Source: Acetothermia bacterium UBA7521
GTDB taxonomy: Bacteria; Bipolaricaulota; Bipolaricaulia; Bipolaricaulales; Bipolaricaulaceae
Direction: 5' to 3'
Length of the DNA: 33,372 bases
Assembly: GCA_002479455.1 (NCBI GenBank)
Contig: DLNB01000023.1
Location: forward strand, 1 to 33,372
Shown here: positions 15,442 through 22,163 of the stretch, in pieces
Position numbering within the stretch: position 1 is the stretch's first letter
Layout of the letters: each line of letters starts with the position of its first letter
The notes under the pieces: model-generated
Seen by the model: only the letters and a program-made list of their open reading frames with translations
What the model was told of the DNA's origin: nothing
Database searches by the model: none
Made by a program: the position numbers and the translations under genes

Positions 15442-15649
15442 CCTCGCGCGGTACCTCCTCCGCGCGGTGACCTCGCGGCCGGGCGAGGTGCACGTGGAGC
15501 ACATCCAATCCGGCCAAGTGGACCTTCTCTTCCTGAGGCTGTCCGGCTCTGACGGGGGCCTCGCCGCCCGTGATCGCGACGCGCTGGCCACTGTGGTTGA
15601 GACGATCGGGACGCGGATGGGCCGGACCGTGATTGTGGACTGGAAATGA
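15431..15649 (+). CDS. khpA: KhpA-like small KH protein with degenerate GXXG loop
   Basis: In many bacteria a 75-80-residue KH protein (KhpA) lies between rpsP and rimM/trmD and binds RNA broadly. This 72-residue product (ATG 15431, GGAG directly before) has the place, the size and the flanking strands: LARYLLRAVTSRPGEV, VDLLFLRLSGSD and a C-terminal GRTVIVDWK. But where KhpA has GKVIGKQGR, the signature RNA-binding GXXG loop, this reads GGLAARDRDA, so the loop is lost. It overlaps rpsP by 11 bases and trmD by four (ATGA). rimM, usually next, is missing here. Function as an RNA binder is therefore doubtful; it may survive as a fold or protein partner. Confidence 0.7.
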   Translation: MLADLARYLLRAVTSRPGEVHVEHIQSGQVDLLFLRLSGSDGGLAARDRDALATVVETIGTRMGRTVIVDWK

Positions 15650-16356
15650 GGTTCGACGTCGTCACCCTCCATCCGGAGATGCTTGTCCCCTTCTCCTCCG
15701 AGGGGATCCTCCGGGGAGCACAGGACAAGGACCTTATCGCGATCCATCTCCACGATCTGCGGCTCTTCTCTTCAGATGGAGCAGGTCTTGTAGACGACCG
15801 GCCCTTTGGCGGTGGGGCGGGGATGGTGATGAGGCCCGAGCCGTTCATGCAGTGTCTTGATCTGATCAGGCGAGAGAGCGGGCGACGACCGTACACCGTG
15901 CTCCTCTCTGCCCAAGGAGTGCTGTTCACCCAGGAGATCGCCAAGAACCTCGCGCAGACCGGGGCGTTGACGCTCCTCTGCGGCCGGTACGAAGGGGTGG
16001 ACGAGCGGGTGGCCGCCCGGTGCGACCTCGAGCTCTCGATCGGCGACTTCGTCCTCGCGGGGGGCGAGCTTGCCGCGGCGGTGGTTGTAGAAACGGTGGC
16101 GCGGATGGTGCCCGGCGTGGTGGGTCGGCACGAGTCCGCGGCCACCGATTCGTTCTACTCTGGGCCGTGCCTCGGGTATCCCCAGTACACCCGGCCCCGG
16201 GAGTTCCAAGGGATGGAGGTGCCAGACATCCTCCTCTCGGGCGACCACGAGAAGATCCGCCGTTGGAGAGAGAGAGAGGCGTGGCGGAAGACCCTCCGCA
16301 ACCGGCCCGACCTTGTGGGATTGCTTTCGGCACCGGAAGGAGAACCCCCCCTCTGA
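15646..16356 (+). CDS. trmD: tRNA (guanine-N1)-methyltransferase TrmD
   Basis: Methylates G37 of tRNAs reading CNN and some GNN codons, using S-adenosylmethionine bound in a trefoil knot; this prevents +1 frameshifting. 236 residues. It opens MRFDVVTLHPEMLVPF, then DDRPFGGGAGMVMRPEP (50-66), the knot segments LLCGRYEGVDER (110-121) and SIGDFVLAGGE (131-141), and the catalytic loop with D168 in ATDSFYSG followed by GYPQYTRP. The ATG overlaps the KH gene stop. rplS, the usual next gene, is not present. Confidence 0.97.
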   Translation: MRFDVVTLHPEMLVPFSSEGILRGAQDKDLIAIHLHDLRLFSSDGAGLVDDRPFGGGAGMVMRPEPFMQCLDLIRRESGRRPYTVLLSAQGVLFTQEIAKNLAQTGALTLLCGRYEGVDERVAARCDLELSIGDFVLAGGELAAAVVVETVARMVPGVVGRHESAATDSFYSGPCLGYPQYTRPREFQGMEVPDILLSGDHEKIRRWREREAWRKTLRNRPDLVGLLSAPEGEPPL

Positions 16357-16693
16357 GGGGCCCGCGCCCGGCGAGCAGAGTTGAAGAAGCCTTCACGGCG
16401 CTGCTCCTTGTTTCCGCTGTTCTCATCTACCACAGAGGGCTCCCACAGATCTGGTTACGGGTTTGACAACGGGTGTATACTCGTGGCTGGCCAAGCAGCG
16501 GGTCTGTGGAGGCGCGACCTACGTGCCGGAGGGCTTGGCGGACCGAACCCCGCTTGTTTCGGTGAGGAGCGAGGCGCAGGGCGCTTGGTCCCGGACTCTT
16601 CGTCCAGGCAATCCGGTGAGTAGCGCGGGCTCATCTCCCGTCGCCTCCTCTAGAGCGACCGCCTCCGTGTGGGCGCTCGAGGAGGTGTGCGTG
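16357..16693 (+). other. 337-base leader with strong RNA-folding potential
   Basis: No credible protein is encoded between trmD and the Cys-repeat gene. The sequence is rich in long-range complementarity. CAAGC 16492-16496 pairs with GCTTG 16552-16556, and GGG 16500-16502 with CCC 16549-16551. GGAC/GTCC forms a short hairpin near 16594-16606. A 12-pair hairpin closes over the Shine-Dalgarno (16644-16685). TATACT at 16476-16481 is a possible -10 with a poor -35. It does not match any riboswitch class whose consensus I can recall, including cobalamin, TPP, FMN, SAM and c-di-GMP-I. It could be a 5' UTR regulator or an independent small RNA. Confidence 0.4.
16644..16685 (+). promoter_or_regulatory. 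Hairpin sequestering the Shine-Dalgarno of the Cys-repeat gene
   Basis: The 5' arm CCTCCTC (16644-16650), a two-base bulge TA, then GAGCG (16653-16657) pairs with CGCTC (16674-16678) and GAGGAGG (16679-16685). This gives 12 base pairs around a loop of 16 bases. The GAGGAGG of the 3' arm is the Shine-Dalgarno for the ATG at 16694. Closed, the hairpin would block initiation. Confidence 0.6.
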
Positions 16694-17599
16694 ATGATCC
16701 ATGCTTGCTGGAAAGCCCTTCTGCTGGTGGCTCTGGGGGTTGCAGGGGTGGTAGGGGTGGCCGTGGGACAGGACCTTTCTCTTCCTCCTGAGCCCTGGGA
16801 GCCGGTGCCCGGAAAGCCTGGGCCCGGTGAGGATGTGGAATTCGAAACCCCGTTCGTCGCCGGAATCACGGCGTTTCTGGCCGGGCCCATCCGAGACTGC
16901 CTGAGCGGTGAGATTCTATCGCCCGCGGCGGTCTTCGCTGAGTTCGTCTTCGAGGTCGGGAAGAACCCTCCGTTCGAGCCAGAGGACCTGATCATGGTCA
17001 TCGTGTCTGCGGGGGGGTACTCCCCTGCGGCGCTAACCGAGTTCACGCAGCTTCGGGTGAGCCTTCTTCTTGTTCAACTGGTGTATGTCGTTCCCATGCA
17101 ATCGGGGATCTGTCTGATGCCGTTGAAGAAGGAGCCTTGCGAGCACTGCACCTTCAGCTACGAAGTTGGACCGAAACAGAGAACGTCCAACGGAAAAACC
17201 GAGGTCTTCGTCACCATTCGCCACTGCAACCACGGCAAGTGGGAGACGATCCAGGCATCCTACCTCGAGGCACTCCCGAAGCCGCCCGAAGGCCCGTGTA
17301 CTCCCTGTACCTACCGGCTCCAGCGGGAGCAGCTCACCTTCACGAAGCCAGACGGGAAGGTCTACCGAGTGGTCAGGAACACCGTCTACCACTGCCAACC
17401 GGATGGGGCGTTCAAGGTGGTGTGGACCGACCTCAGAACCGTAGTTGACAAGGTGCCCGAAGGCACGTGCACACAGGGCCAACGTGTGATCGTCCAAACC
17501 GCCAGACTGGAGGACGGGAAGACTGTCATCACTGAGACTATCTACGTCTGCAACAGCCGAGGCGCATGGGTGGCAATGGGCTCCCGTGAGCTGAGGTAA
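16694..17599 (+). CDS. Secreted protein with three tandem Cys-containing repeats
   Basis: 301 residues from ATG 16694, eight bases after GGAGG; the frame is open further upstream but lacks coding character. Residues 1-25 are a signal peptide (ALLLVALGVAGVVGVAVG). A Pro-rich linker (29-46) follows, then a hydrophobic helical part (50-140). From 148 there are three imperfect repeats of about 50 residues: 148-200 (C149, C152, C178; CEHCTFSYEV...HCNHGKWE), 201-257 (C202, C205, C234; CTPCTYRLQ...HCQPDGAF) and a shorter 258-301 (C259, C286; VCNSRGAW). Each ends in or near PEG or WxxxxxREL. The paired Cys suggest disulfides outside the cytoplasm or a metal site. I do not recognise the family. It stands alone behind a long structured leader. 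Confidence 0.75.
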   Translation: MIHACWKALLLVALGVAGVVGVAVGQDLSLPPEPWEPVPGKPGPGEDVEFETPFVAGITAFLAGPIRDCLSGEILSPAAVFAEFVFEVGKNPPFEPEDLIMVIVSAGGYSPAALTEFTQLRVSLLLVQLVYVVPMQSGICLMPLKKEPCEHCTFSYEVGPKQRTSNGKTEVFVTIRHCNHGKWETIQASYLEALPKPPEGPCTPCTYRLQREQLTFTKPDGKVYRVVRNTVYHCQPDGAFKVVWTDLRTVVDKVPEGTCTQGQRVIVQTARLEDGKTVITETIYVCNSRGAWVAMGSRELR

Positions 17600-17632
17600 C
17601 CCAGGGAGACACCAGCAGCGGTCGTCCCTGGG
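17600..17632. terminator. 8-bp hairpin between convergent genes
   Basis: CCCAGGGA (17600-17607) pairs perfectly with TCCCTGGG (17625-17632) around a 17-base loop, directly after the TAA of the Cys-repeat gene. It lacks a T-run on either strand, so it may act as an mRNA end-protecting stem or a factor-assisted terminator rather than a classical intrinsic one. Confidence 0.4.
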
Positions 17633-17662
17633 GGAGTCGTCTGCCCGAACTGCCCGCGGGGC

Positions 17663-18091
17663 TCAGTCGGACGAGGCGTTCGCCTTACCCGTGTCGAGCC
17701 ACGCCTGGAGGATGAGCATGGCGGACAAAGCGTCTTCCCGCCTCTTGCGGGCCCGGCGGGATAGGCCGCCCTCGACCATTGCGCGATTGGCCTCGGCTGA
17801 GGTCAGGCGCTCATCCATGTAGTGAAGCGGAAGGCGCGCCTCTTGGGCGACGGCTTCGGCGAGTTGTCGGGTCTTCCGCGCCTGATCGCCCTCGGTCCCA
17901 TCCATGTTCAGGGGGAGACCAGCGACGATCGCACTGGCTCCCCCGTCGTCGGCCAATCGGGCGAGGTAGCAGGCGTCCTCCGGGGGGGACCGTCGAAGGT
18001 AGACTCCGTAAGGGCTGGCGATCGTCCCCGTCTCGTCGGAGACGGCGACCCCCACCCGCCGGTCTCCGATGTCCAAGCCCAAGACTCTCAT
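17663..18091 (-). CDS. ruvX: Holliday-junction-resolvase-like nuclease RuvX/YqgF
   Basis: An RNase H-fold nuclease implicated in 16S rRNA 5' maturation and Holliday junction cleavage. 142 residues, full length. It opens MRVLGLDIGDRRVGVAVSD, whose Asp7 and the GxxRxG pattern are the family signature. VAGLPLNMDGTEG is the second motif, YMDERLTSAEA carries the conserved DERLT, and the C-terminal KRREDALSAMLILQ holds the last conserved Asp. It lies downstream of ruvA in the same direction, separated by 53 bases that contain a degenerate heptamer repeat. Confidence 0.94.
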   Translation of the reverse strand: MRVLGLDIGDRRVGVAVSDETGTIASPYGVYLRRSPPEDACYLARLADDGGASAIVAGLPLNMDGTEGDQARKTRQLAEAVAQEARLPLHYMDERLTSAEANRAMVEGGLSRRARKRREDALSAMLILQAWLDTGKANASSD

Positions 18092-18110
18092 CTGCAGTGC
18101 TCCGCTCTCC

Positions 18111-18145
18111 CCATCACCCGTCTTCGATCACCCATCATGGGTCCC
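18111..18145. repeat. Degenerate heptanucleotide array between ruvA and ruvX
   Basis: Read in sevens: CCATCAC, CCGTCTT, CGATCAC, CCATCAT, GGGTCCC. The unit (about CCATCAC) differs from that in pheT, but the period of seven is the same. It reaches the ruvA stop codon. Confidence 0.45.
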
Positions 18146-18732
18146 TATCCCTTGGCGAGCAGGGTGAGCGCGCGCCGAATGAGTTCCTCCACCGAGGCGT
18201 CCGGCGACTCCCGGATGAGCTTCTCCACCGCCCGCCGCGCCTCCGTCTCCGGGAACCCGAGGGCCTTCGAGGTGAGAGCCTTCACCACCACCTGCGCCTT
18301 TTCCGTCGTTGGGGACGGTCCTCCGGGGGCCCATTTTGCGAGCTTCTCCGACAGCTCGACCATCACCCGCTGCGCGGTGCGTCGGCCGATTCCCTTCACC
18401 CCGTCGAGGGCAGACAGGTCGCCCTGGCGTACGGCTGCGGACAGCTCGGCCGGCGGCAGGGCCGACACCAACCGGAACGCAAGCTTAGGCCCGACCTGGG
18501 GCACAGAGAGGAGGGCCACGAACATCTCCCGCTCTTCTCGCGTCGCGAACCCCCACAACTCGATCCCGTCATCGCGGAGGATAAGGTGGGTCAGGAGCTT
18601 TGCCGAGTCGCTCGACCTCAGCTCGTTGACCGTCCGGGCGGGCACGGCCACCCTCACCCCCATCCCCCCCACGGCTACCACGAGGAACTCCTCTCCCGCC
18701 TCGACAACCGGCCCTTCCAAGAACTCAAGCAT
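18145..18732 (-). CDS. ruvA: Holliday junction branch migration protein RuvA
   Basis: The tetrameric subunit that binds four-way junctions and loads the RuvB motor. 195 residues. The N-terminal OB-fold part is MLEFLEGPVV...FLVVAVGGMGVRVAVP with LWGFATREEREMFVALLSVPQVGPKLA. The two helix-hairpin-helix motifs are VPQVGPKLAFRLVSAL (76-91) and VKGIGRRTAQRVMVEL. The flexible linker (WAPGGPSPTTEK) leads to domain III, which contacts RuvB. Its first eight bases overlap the end of the yigZ-like gene. RuvB and RuvC are not in the window. Confidence 0.94.
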   Translation of the reverse strand: MLEFLEGPVVEAGEEFLVVAVGGMGVRVAVPARTVNELRSSDSAKLLTHLILRDDGIELWGFATREEREMFVALLSVPQVGPKLAFRLVSALPPAELSAAVRQGDLSALDGVKGIGRRTAQRVMVELSEKLAKWAPGGPSPTTEKAQVVVKALTSKALGFPETEARRAVEKLIRESPDASVEELIRRALTLLAKG

Positions 18733-19309
18733 CGCCGACCTCCCTCACCTCGCCCCACGGGGCGACCGAAGTCCGGAACAAGGGTGCGTTCGCTTCGGGT
18801 ATGGCAATCTCGGCCACAACACGGTCCGTAAACCGCTGGGAGAGGACGCGCGCCTCGTGCTTCCGGGCGAGCGAGAGAAGGGCTCCAGCCCTTCCCGGTT
18901 CGGTGGTGACGACGAACCGCTTCTCCGGGACGACGGGGCGGACGCCGGCCGCGGCAAGCGCCTCCCGGGCCGCATCGCGGTACGCCCGGGCGAGGCCGCC
19001 CACCCCAAGCTTGACCCCGCCGAAGTACCGCACCACGGCCACGAGGACGTCCCCCAGGTCCTCTCCCTCGAGCAGGCTCAGGATCGGCCGTCCCGCTGAT
19101 CCGGAGGGCTCGCCGTCATCGCTCGCCCGGCTCTCGCCCGAACGAAGGCGGTACGCGTACGGGACGTGACGTGCTGTGTGGTGCTCCCGCCGGATCTCGT
19201 TCATCGTTTGATCGGTCTCTTCCGCCGTCGTGACGAGAGCGGCGTAGGAGAGGAACCGCGATCGCTCCCGGACAAGCTTCGCCGCGGCCGGCCGAAGGAG
19301 CGTGTTCAT
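18725..19309 (-). CDS. YigZ/IMPACT-family protein
   Basis: 194 residues. The N-terminal half is the UPF0029/IMPACT domain: SRFLSYAALVTTAEET, IRREHHTARHVPYAYRLR with the family HHxARHxxYAY pattern, SDDGEPSGSAGRPILSLLEG, and VVAVVRYFGGVKLGVGGLARAYRDAA, which is the most diagnostic segment. The C-terminal domain (about 125-194) is the DUF1949-like ferredoxin fold. The exact role in bacteria is unsettled; in eukaryotes IMPACT regulates the Gcn2 kinase. The gene overlaps ruvA at its end and the unknown gene (19306) at its start, so the three are translationally coupled. Confidence 0.92.
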   Translation of the reverse strand: MNTLLRPAAAKLVRERSRFLSYAALVTTAEETDQTMNEIRREHHTARHVPYAYRLRSGESRASDDGEPSGSAGRPILSLLEGEDLGDVLVAVVRYFGGVKLGVGGLARAYRDAAREALAAAGVRPVVPEKRFVVTTEPGRAGALLSLARKHEARVLSQRFTDRVVAEIAIPEANAPLFRTSVAPWGEVREVGDA

Positions 19310-20082
19310 CCGACCCTAGGTGGCGGCTCGGTCCGGGCGAGGGAGGAAAGCTCCGCGAACGCCCTGCGGACGTTCGCCTCCTCGCCCACGAGGAGGAGGG
19401 TTACGGCCCCGGTCCCTGGCCCAATACCCCCGCTCGCGAGGTGTTCGGCGCGTACGCCGTACAGGAGCGCGATCGCCTCGGCCTCGGTCACCACCGTCCC
19501 TACGAGCGGGCACAGGCCGACCGGCGAGCCGGTGGCCTCGTTCACCCTCCCAAGCCCTACCTCGCGGGCGAGTTCCGTCACGAAGCCGTGAATGGACTTC
19601 GCGCACGAAATGGGGATTACGATCTCCACGCCTCGGGCGAGGGCGGGGATGGCGAACTTTCCCACCGTACCCCCGACGGGAGAGGCCATGAACACCCCGC
19701 ATACCCCCTCTGGATCGAGGACGTTCGCCCCCTTGACAAGGACGTCCCCCGCCTTGAGCTCTCCGAGCGCCTCATCCGGCGAGAGCTCGACCGGCTGACC
19801 GCGGCGGAGGGCGAGCGGCCTCGCCTGCCGCTCCGCGGGAAGCCAGGTCAGGCTGTCGCCGATGTACCCTGCGCAGAACCTCTCCCGCTCGATCGGCTTC
19901 CTCAGCAGCTCCTCGGCCACATAGGCGTTCGACGTCCCGAGGGTGACGACGACGAGCCCCTCCCGGAGGGCGCGTTGCACGGCGGGGAGCACCGCCACCC
20001 CCCGCGCGATGAGGCGGCGCGCCGCCCCGGGCGGCAGGACGACGATCGCCCGGTATTCGGTTGCGTTCCCATCCTTGTGCAT
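19306..20082 (-). CDS. Conserved-looking protein of unknown function
   Basis: 258 residues of an intact, compositionally normal soluble protein that I do not recognise. Striking segments are GLVVVTLGTSNAYVAEELL (42-60), ERFCAGYIGDSLTWLP (66-81), GDVLVKGANVLDPEG (about 112-126), GVFMASPVGGTVGKFAIPAL and VEIVIPISCAKSIHGFV. The Gly-rich loops and the short V-x-V strands suggest an alpha/beta fold that binds a nucleotide or cofactor. There is no signal peptide or membrane helix. It overlaps the yigZ-like gene by four bases and is divergent from the acyl-CoA synthetase with 47 bases between starts. Confidence 0.7.
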   Translation of the reverse strand: MHKDGNATEYRAIVVLPPGAARRLIARGVAVLPAVQRALREGLVVVTLGTSNAYVAEELLRKPIERERFCAGYIGDSLTWLPAERQARPLALRRGQPVELSPDEALGELKAGDVLVKGANVLDPEGVCGVFMASPVGGTVGKFAIPALARGVEIVIPISCAKSIHGFVTELAREVGLGRVNEATGSPVGLCPLVGTVVTEAEAIALLYGVRAEHLASGGIGPGTGAVTLLLVGEEANVRRAFAELSSLARTEPPPRVG

Positions 20083-20099
20083 GCTATAACACTAGCCAA

Positions 20100-20113
20100 C
20101 GAGGCTGACCTCG
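20100..20113. promoter_or_regulatory. Small palindrome in divergent intergenic region
   Basis: CGAGG-CTGA-CCTCG, five base pairs with a four-base spacer, midway between the divergent starts at 20082 (minus) and 20130 (plus). It could be an operator for a dimeric regulator controlling one or both genes. On the minus strand TTGCCG-17-TAGTGT overlaps it and would start transcription close to the ATG at 20082. Confidence 0.3.
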
Positions 20114-20129
20114 GCAAAGGAGTGATCGG

Positions 20130-21746
20130 ATGGTTTTCACACGCGAGCAGTACGAGCGGGAGAAGCAGGAGTTCCGGTGGGATATCCCCGCGGGGTACAC
20201 GATCGCGGGGGCGGTGGACGGACATGCCCGCGCCCATCCGGACAAGGCGTGCGTCTTGTGGGAATCGGAGAAGGGCGAACGACGGACGATGACGTGGGGC
20301 GAGCTCTCCGACCATTCGAGCCGGTTCGCCGCAGTGCTGGCTGGTCTCGGTCTGAAGAAGGGAGACCCGGTGATGCACATCTTCCCGCGGGTCCCCGAAG
20401 CGTTCGTGGCCCAGATCGGCACGTTCAAGGCGGGCGGGGTGGCTGTTCCCGGCACGGACATGTTGCGGGCCAAGGACATCGTGTACCGGGCCGAGACCGC
20501 CGGCGCGCGCATAGTGATCGCCCACGTGTCGACGATCGGTGAGGTCGAGGAGGTGCGGGGGAAGTGCCCGCTCGAGCACTTCATCCTCATTGGGGGCGAG
20601 AAGCCGGGGTGGACCTCGTTCGAGAAGGCGATGAAGGACGCCCGGCCCGCTGCGCCGATTCCCCTCACCGCCCAGGACCCGCTCACGATCAACTTCACCT
20701 CTGGCACGACCGGGAACCCCAAGCCGGTGATGCACCGCCACCGCTGGATGTACGGACACGCCCGGATCACCGCCCGCTATTTCTGGGGGGCGAGTCCCGA
20801 CGATGTGATCTGGGCCACCACCGCCCCGGGATGGGCGAAGTGGTACTGGGCCCCGATGGGGGTCGGCCTCACCACCGGGTGCACCCAACTCATGTACGAC
20901 GGTCGGTTTGACGCCGAGAGGTACCTCGACCTCCTCGCTCGGTACCCGGTCACGAAGCTCTGCGCCACCCCCACCGAGTACCGGATTCTCATCCAGGTCC
21001 CGAATCTCAAGAAGCACAGGGTGTCACTCCGGGACGCCGTGTCCGCGGGGGAGCCCCTCAATGCCGAGGCAATCGGCGTGTTCCGCGACGCGTTCGGGAT
21101 CACGATTCGCGATGGGTATGGCCAGACCGAGTCCGTCTGCCTGGCCTGCAACCCGCCGGGACTTCCCGTGAAGCCAGGATCGATGGGCCTTCCCACGCCG
21201 GGCCTCAACGCGACCCCCGTCGATGAGAGCGGGAACCCCGTGAAGGCGGGCGAGACTGGGGAGATCGCCGTCCCGGTGGGGAACCCGGGGATCTTCGATG
21301 GCTACTGGAAGGATTCGGAGCTCACAGCTCAAGTGCTGTCCGGCAAGTGGTACCGCACCGGGGACCTTGTGCGTGTGGACGAAGACGGCTACTTCTTCTT
21401 CGAGGGCCGGGCCGACGACGTGATCAAGGCGTCCGGGTACCGGATCGGACCGTTTGAGGTCGAGGACGCGCTTGTCTCCCACCCTGCCGTGGTCGAGGCA
21501 GCGGTGATCGGGGCGAACCACCCCGTACGGGGGCAGATCGTGAAGGCGTTCGTGATTCTCACCAAGGGGTACCAGCCCTCGGAGGCGCTCGTAACCGAAC
21601 TCCAGGACCACGTAAAGAAGGTCACCGCCCCGTACAAGTACCCGCGGGAAATCGAGTTTGCGAGTGAGCTTCCCAAGACGACGAGCGGGAAGATCAAACG
21701 GGCCGAGCTCCGCCGGCGCGATCTGGAAGCGAAAGGGGTGGCTTAG
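20130..21746 (+). CDS. Medium-chain-type acyl-CoA synthetase (AMP-forming)
   Basis: Activates a carboxylic acid to its CoA ester through an acyl-adenylate. 538 residues from ATG 20130, with AAAGGAG upstream. ANL-superfamily motifs in order: P-loop-like NFTSGTTGNPKP (about 189-200), APGWAKWYWAP, A5-like DGYGQTES, WYRTGD with the ribose-binding Asp, hinge region DDVIKASGYRIGPFEVE, and the C-terminal catalytic lysine K521 in KTTSGKIKR. The sequence belongs to the acyl/butyryl-CoA branch rather than true acetyl-CoA synthetase, which is longer, but substrate cannot be read from sequence alone. The cytidine deaminase gene follows after eight bases. Confidence 0.9.
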   Translation: MVFTREQYEREKQEFRWDIPAGYTIAGAVDGHARAHPDKACVLWESEKGERRTMTWGELSDHSSRFAAVLAGLGLKKGDPVMHIFPRVPEAFVAQIGTFKAGGVAVPGTDMLRAKDIVYRAETAGARIVIAHVSTIGEVEEVRGKCPLEHFILIGGEKPGWTSFEKAMKDARPAAPIPLTAQDPLTINFTSGTTGNPKPVMHRHRWMYGHARITARYFWGASPDDVIWATTAPGWAKWYWAPMGVGLTTGCTQLMYDGRFDAERYLDLLARYPVTKLCATPTEYRILIQVPNLKKHRVSLRDAVSAGEPLNAEAIGVFRDAFGITIRDGYGQTESVCLACNPPGLPVKPGSMGLPTPGLNATPVDESGNPVKAGETGEIAVPVGNPGIFDGYWKDSELTAQVLSGKWYRTGDLVRVDEDGYFFFEGRADDVIKASGYRIGPFEVEDALVSHPAVVEAAVIGANHPVRGQIVKAFVILTKGYQPSEALVTELQDHVKKVTAPYKYPREIEFASELPKTTSGKIKRAELRRRDLEAKGVA

Positions 21747-21754
21747 GAGGAGAT

Positions 21755-22150
21755 GTGGACGAGTCGAGGCTTGTGGCAGCAGCGGTCGGGGCGCGCGAAC
21801 GGGCCTACGCGCCCTACTCGGAGTTCGCCGTGGGGGCGGCGCTCCTCTCCAAGGGCGGCCGGGTGTTCACCGGGTGCAACGTGGAGAACGCCTCCTACGG
21901 GCTCACCGTGTGCGCGGAGCGGGTGGCCCTGTTCAAGGCGGTGTCCGAGGGGGTGCGGGAGTTCGAGGCGATCGCCATCGCGTGCGGCGACGCACCCTGC
22001 TCGCCCTGTGGGGCCTGCCGCCAGGCCCTGCACGAGTTCGCGCCCCACCTGAAGGTGGTCCTCGCCGATGGAGAGGGGAGGAACTGGGAGGCAATGTTGC
22101 TCTCCCAGCTCCTCCCCCGCGCATTCGGCCCTTCCGATCTGGAGGGCTGA
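21755..22150 (+). CDS. cdd: Cytidine deaminase
   Basis: Deaminates cytidine and deoxycytidine to uridine forms in pyrimidine salvage. 131 residues from GTG 21755, with TTAGGAGGAG just before; ATG at 21753 is out of frame. Substrate and zinc motifs of the small tetrameric type: APYSEFAVGAAL (19-30), GCNVENASYGLTVCAER with zinc ligand C53 and proton shuttle E55, and PCGACRQ with C85 and C88. The C-terminus is short, with LLPRAFGPSDL as usual. Co-transcription with the acyl-CoA synthetase is likely from the spacing, though the two have no obvious metabolic link. Confidence 0.96.
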   Translation: MDESRLVAAAVGARERAYAPYSEFAVGAALLSKGGRVFTGCNVENASYGLTVCAERVALFKAVSEGVREFEAIAIACGDAPCSPCGACRQALHEFAPHLKVVLADGEGRNWEAMLLSQLLPRAFGPSDLEG

Positions 22151-22163
22151 TCGCGTCCTGCGG

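Noticed and set aside
16463..16481. TTGACA and TATACT close together
   Set aside because: The spacer is only seven bases, too short for a sigma70 promoter; only the TATACT is kept as a weak possibility.
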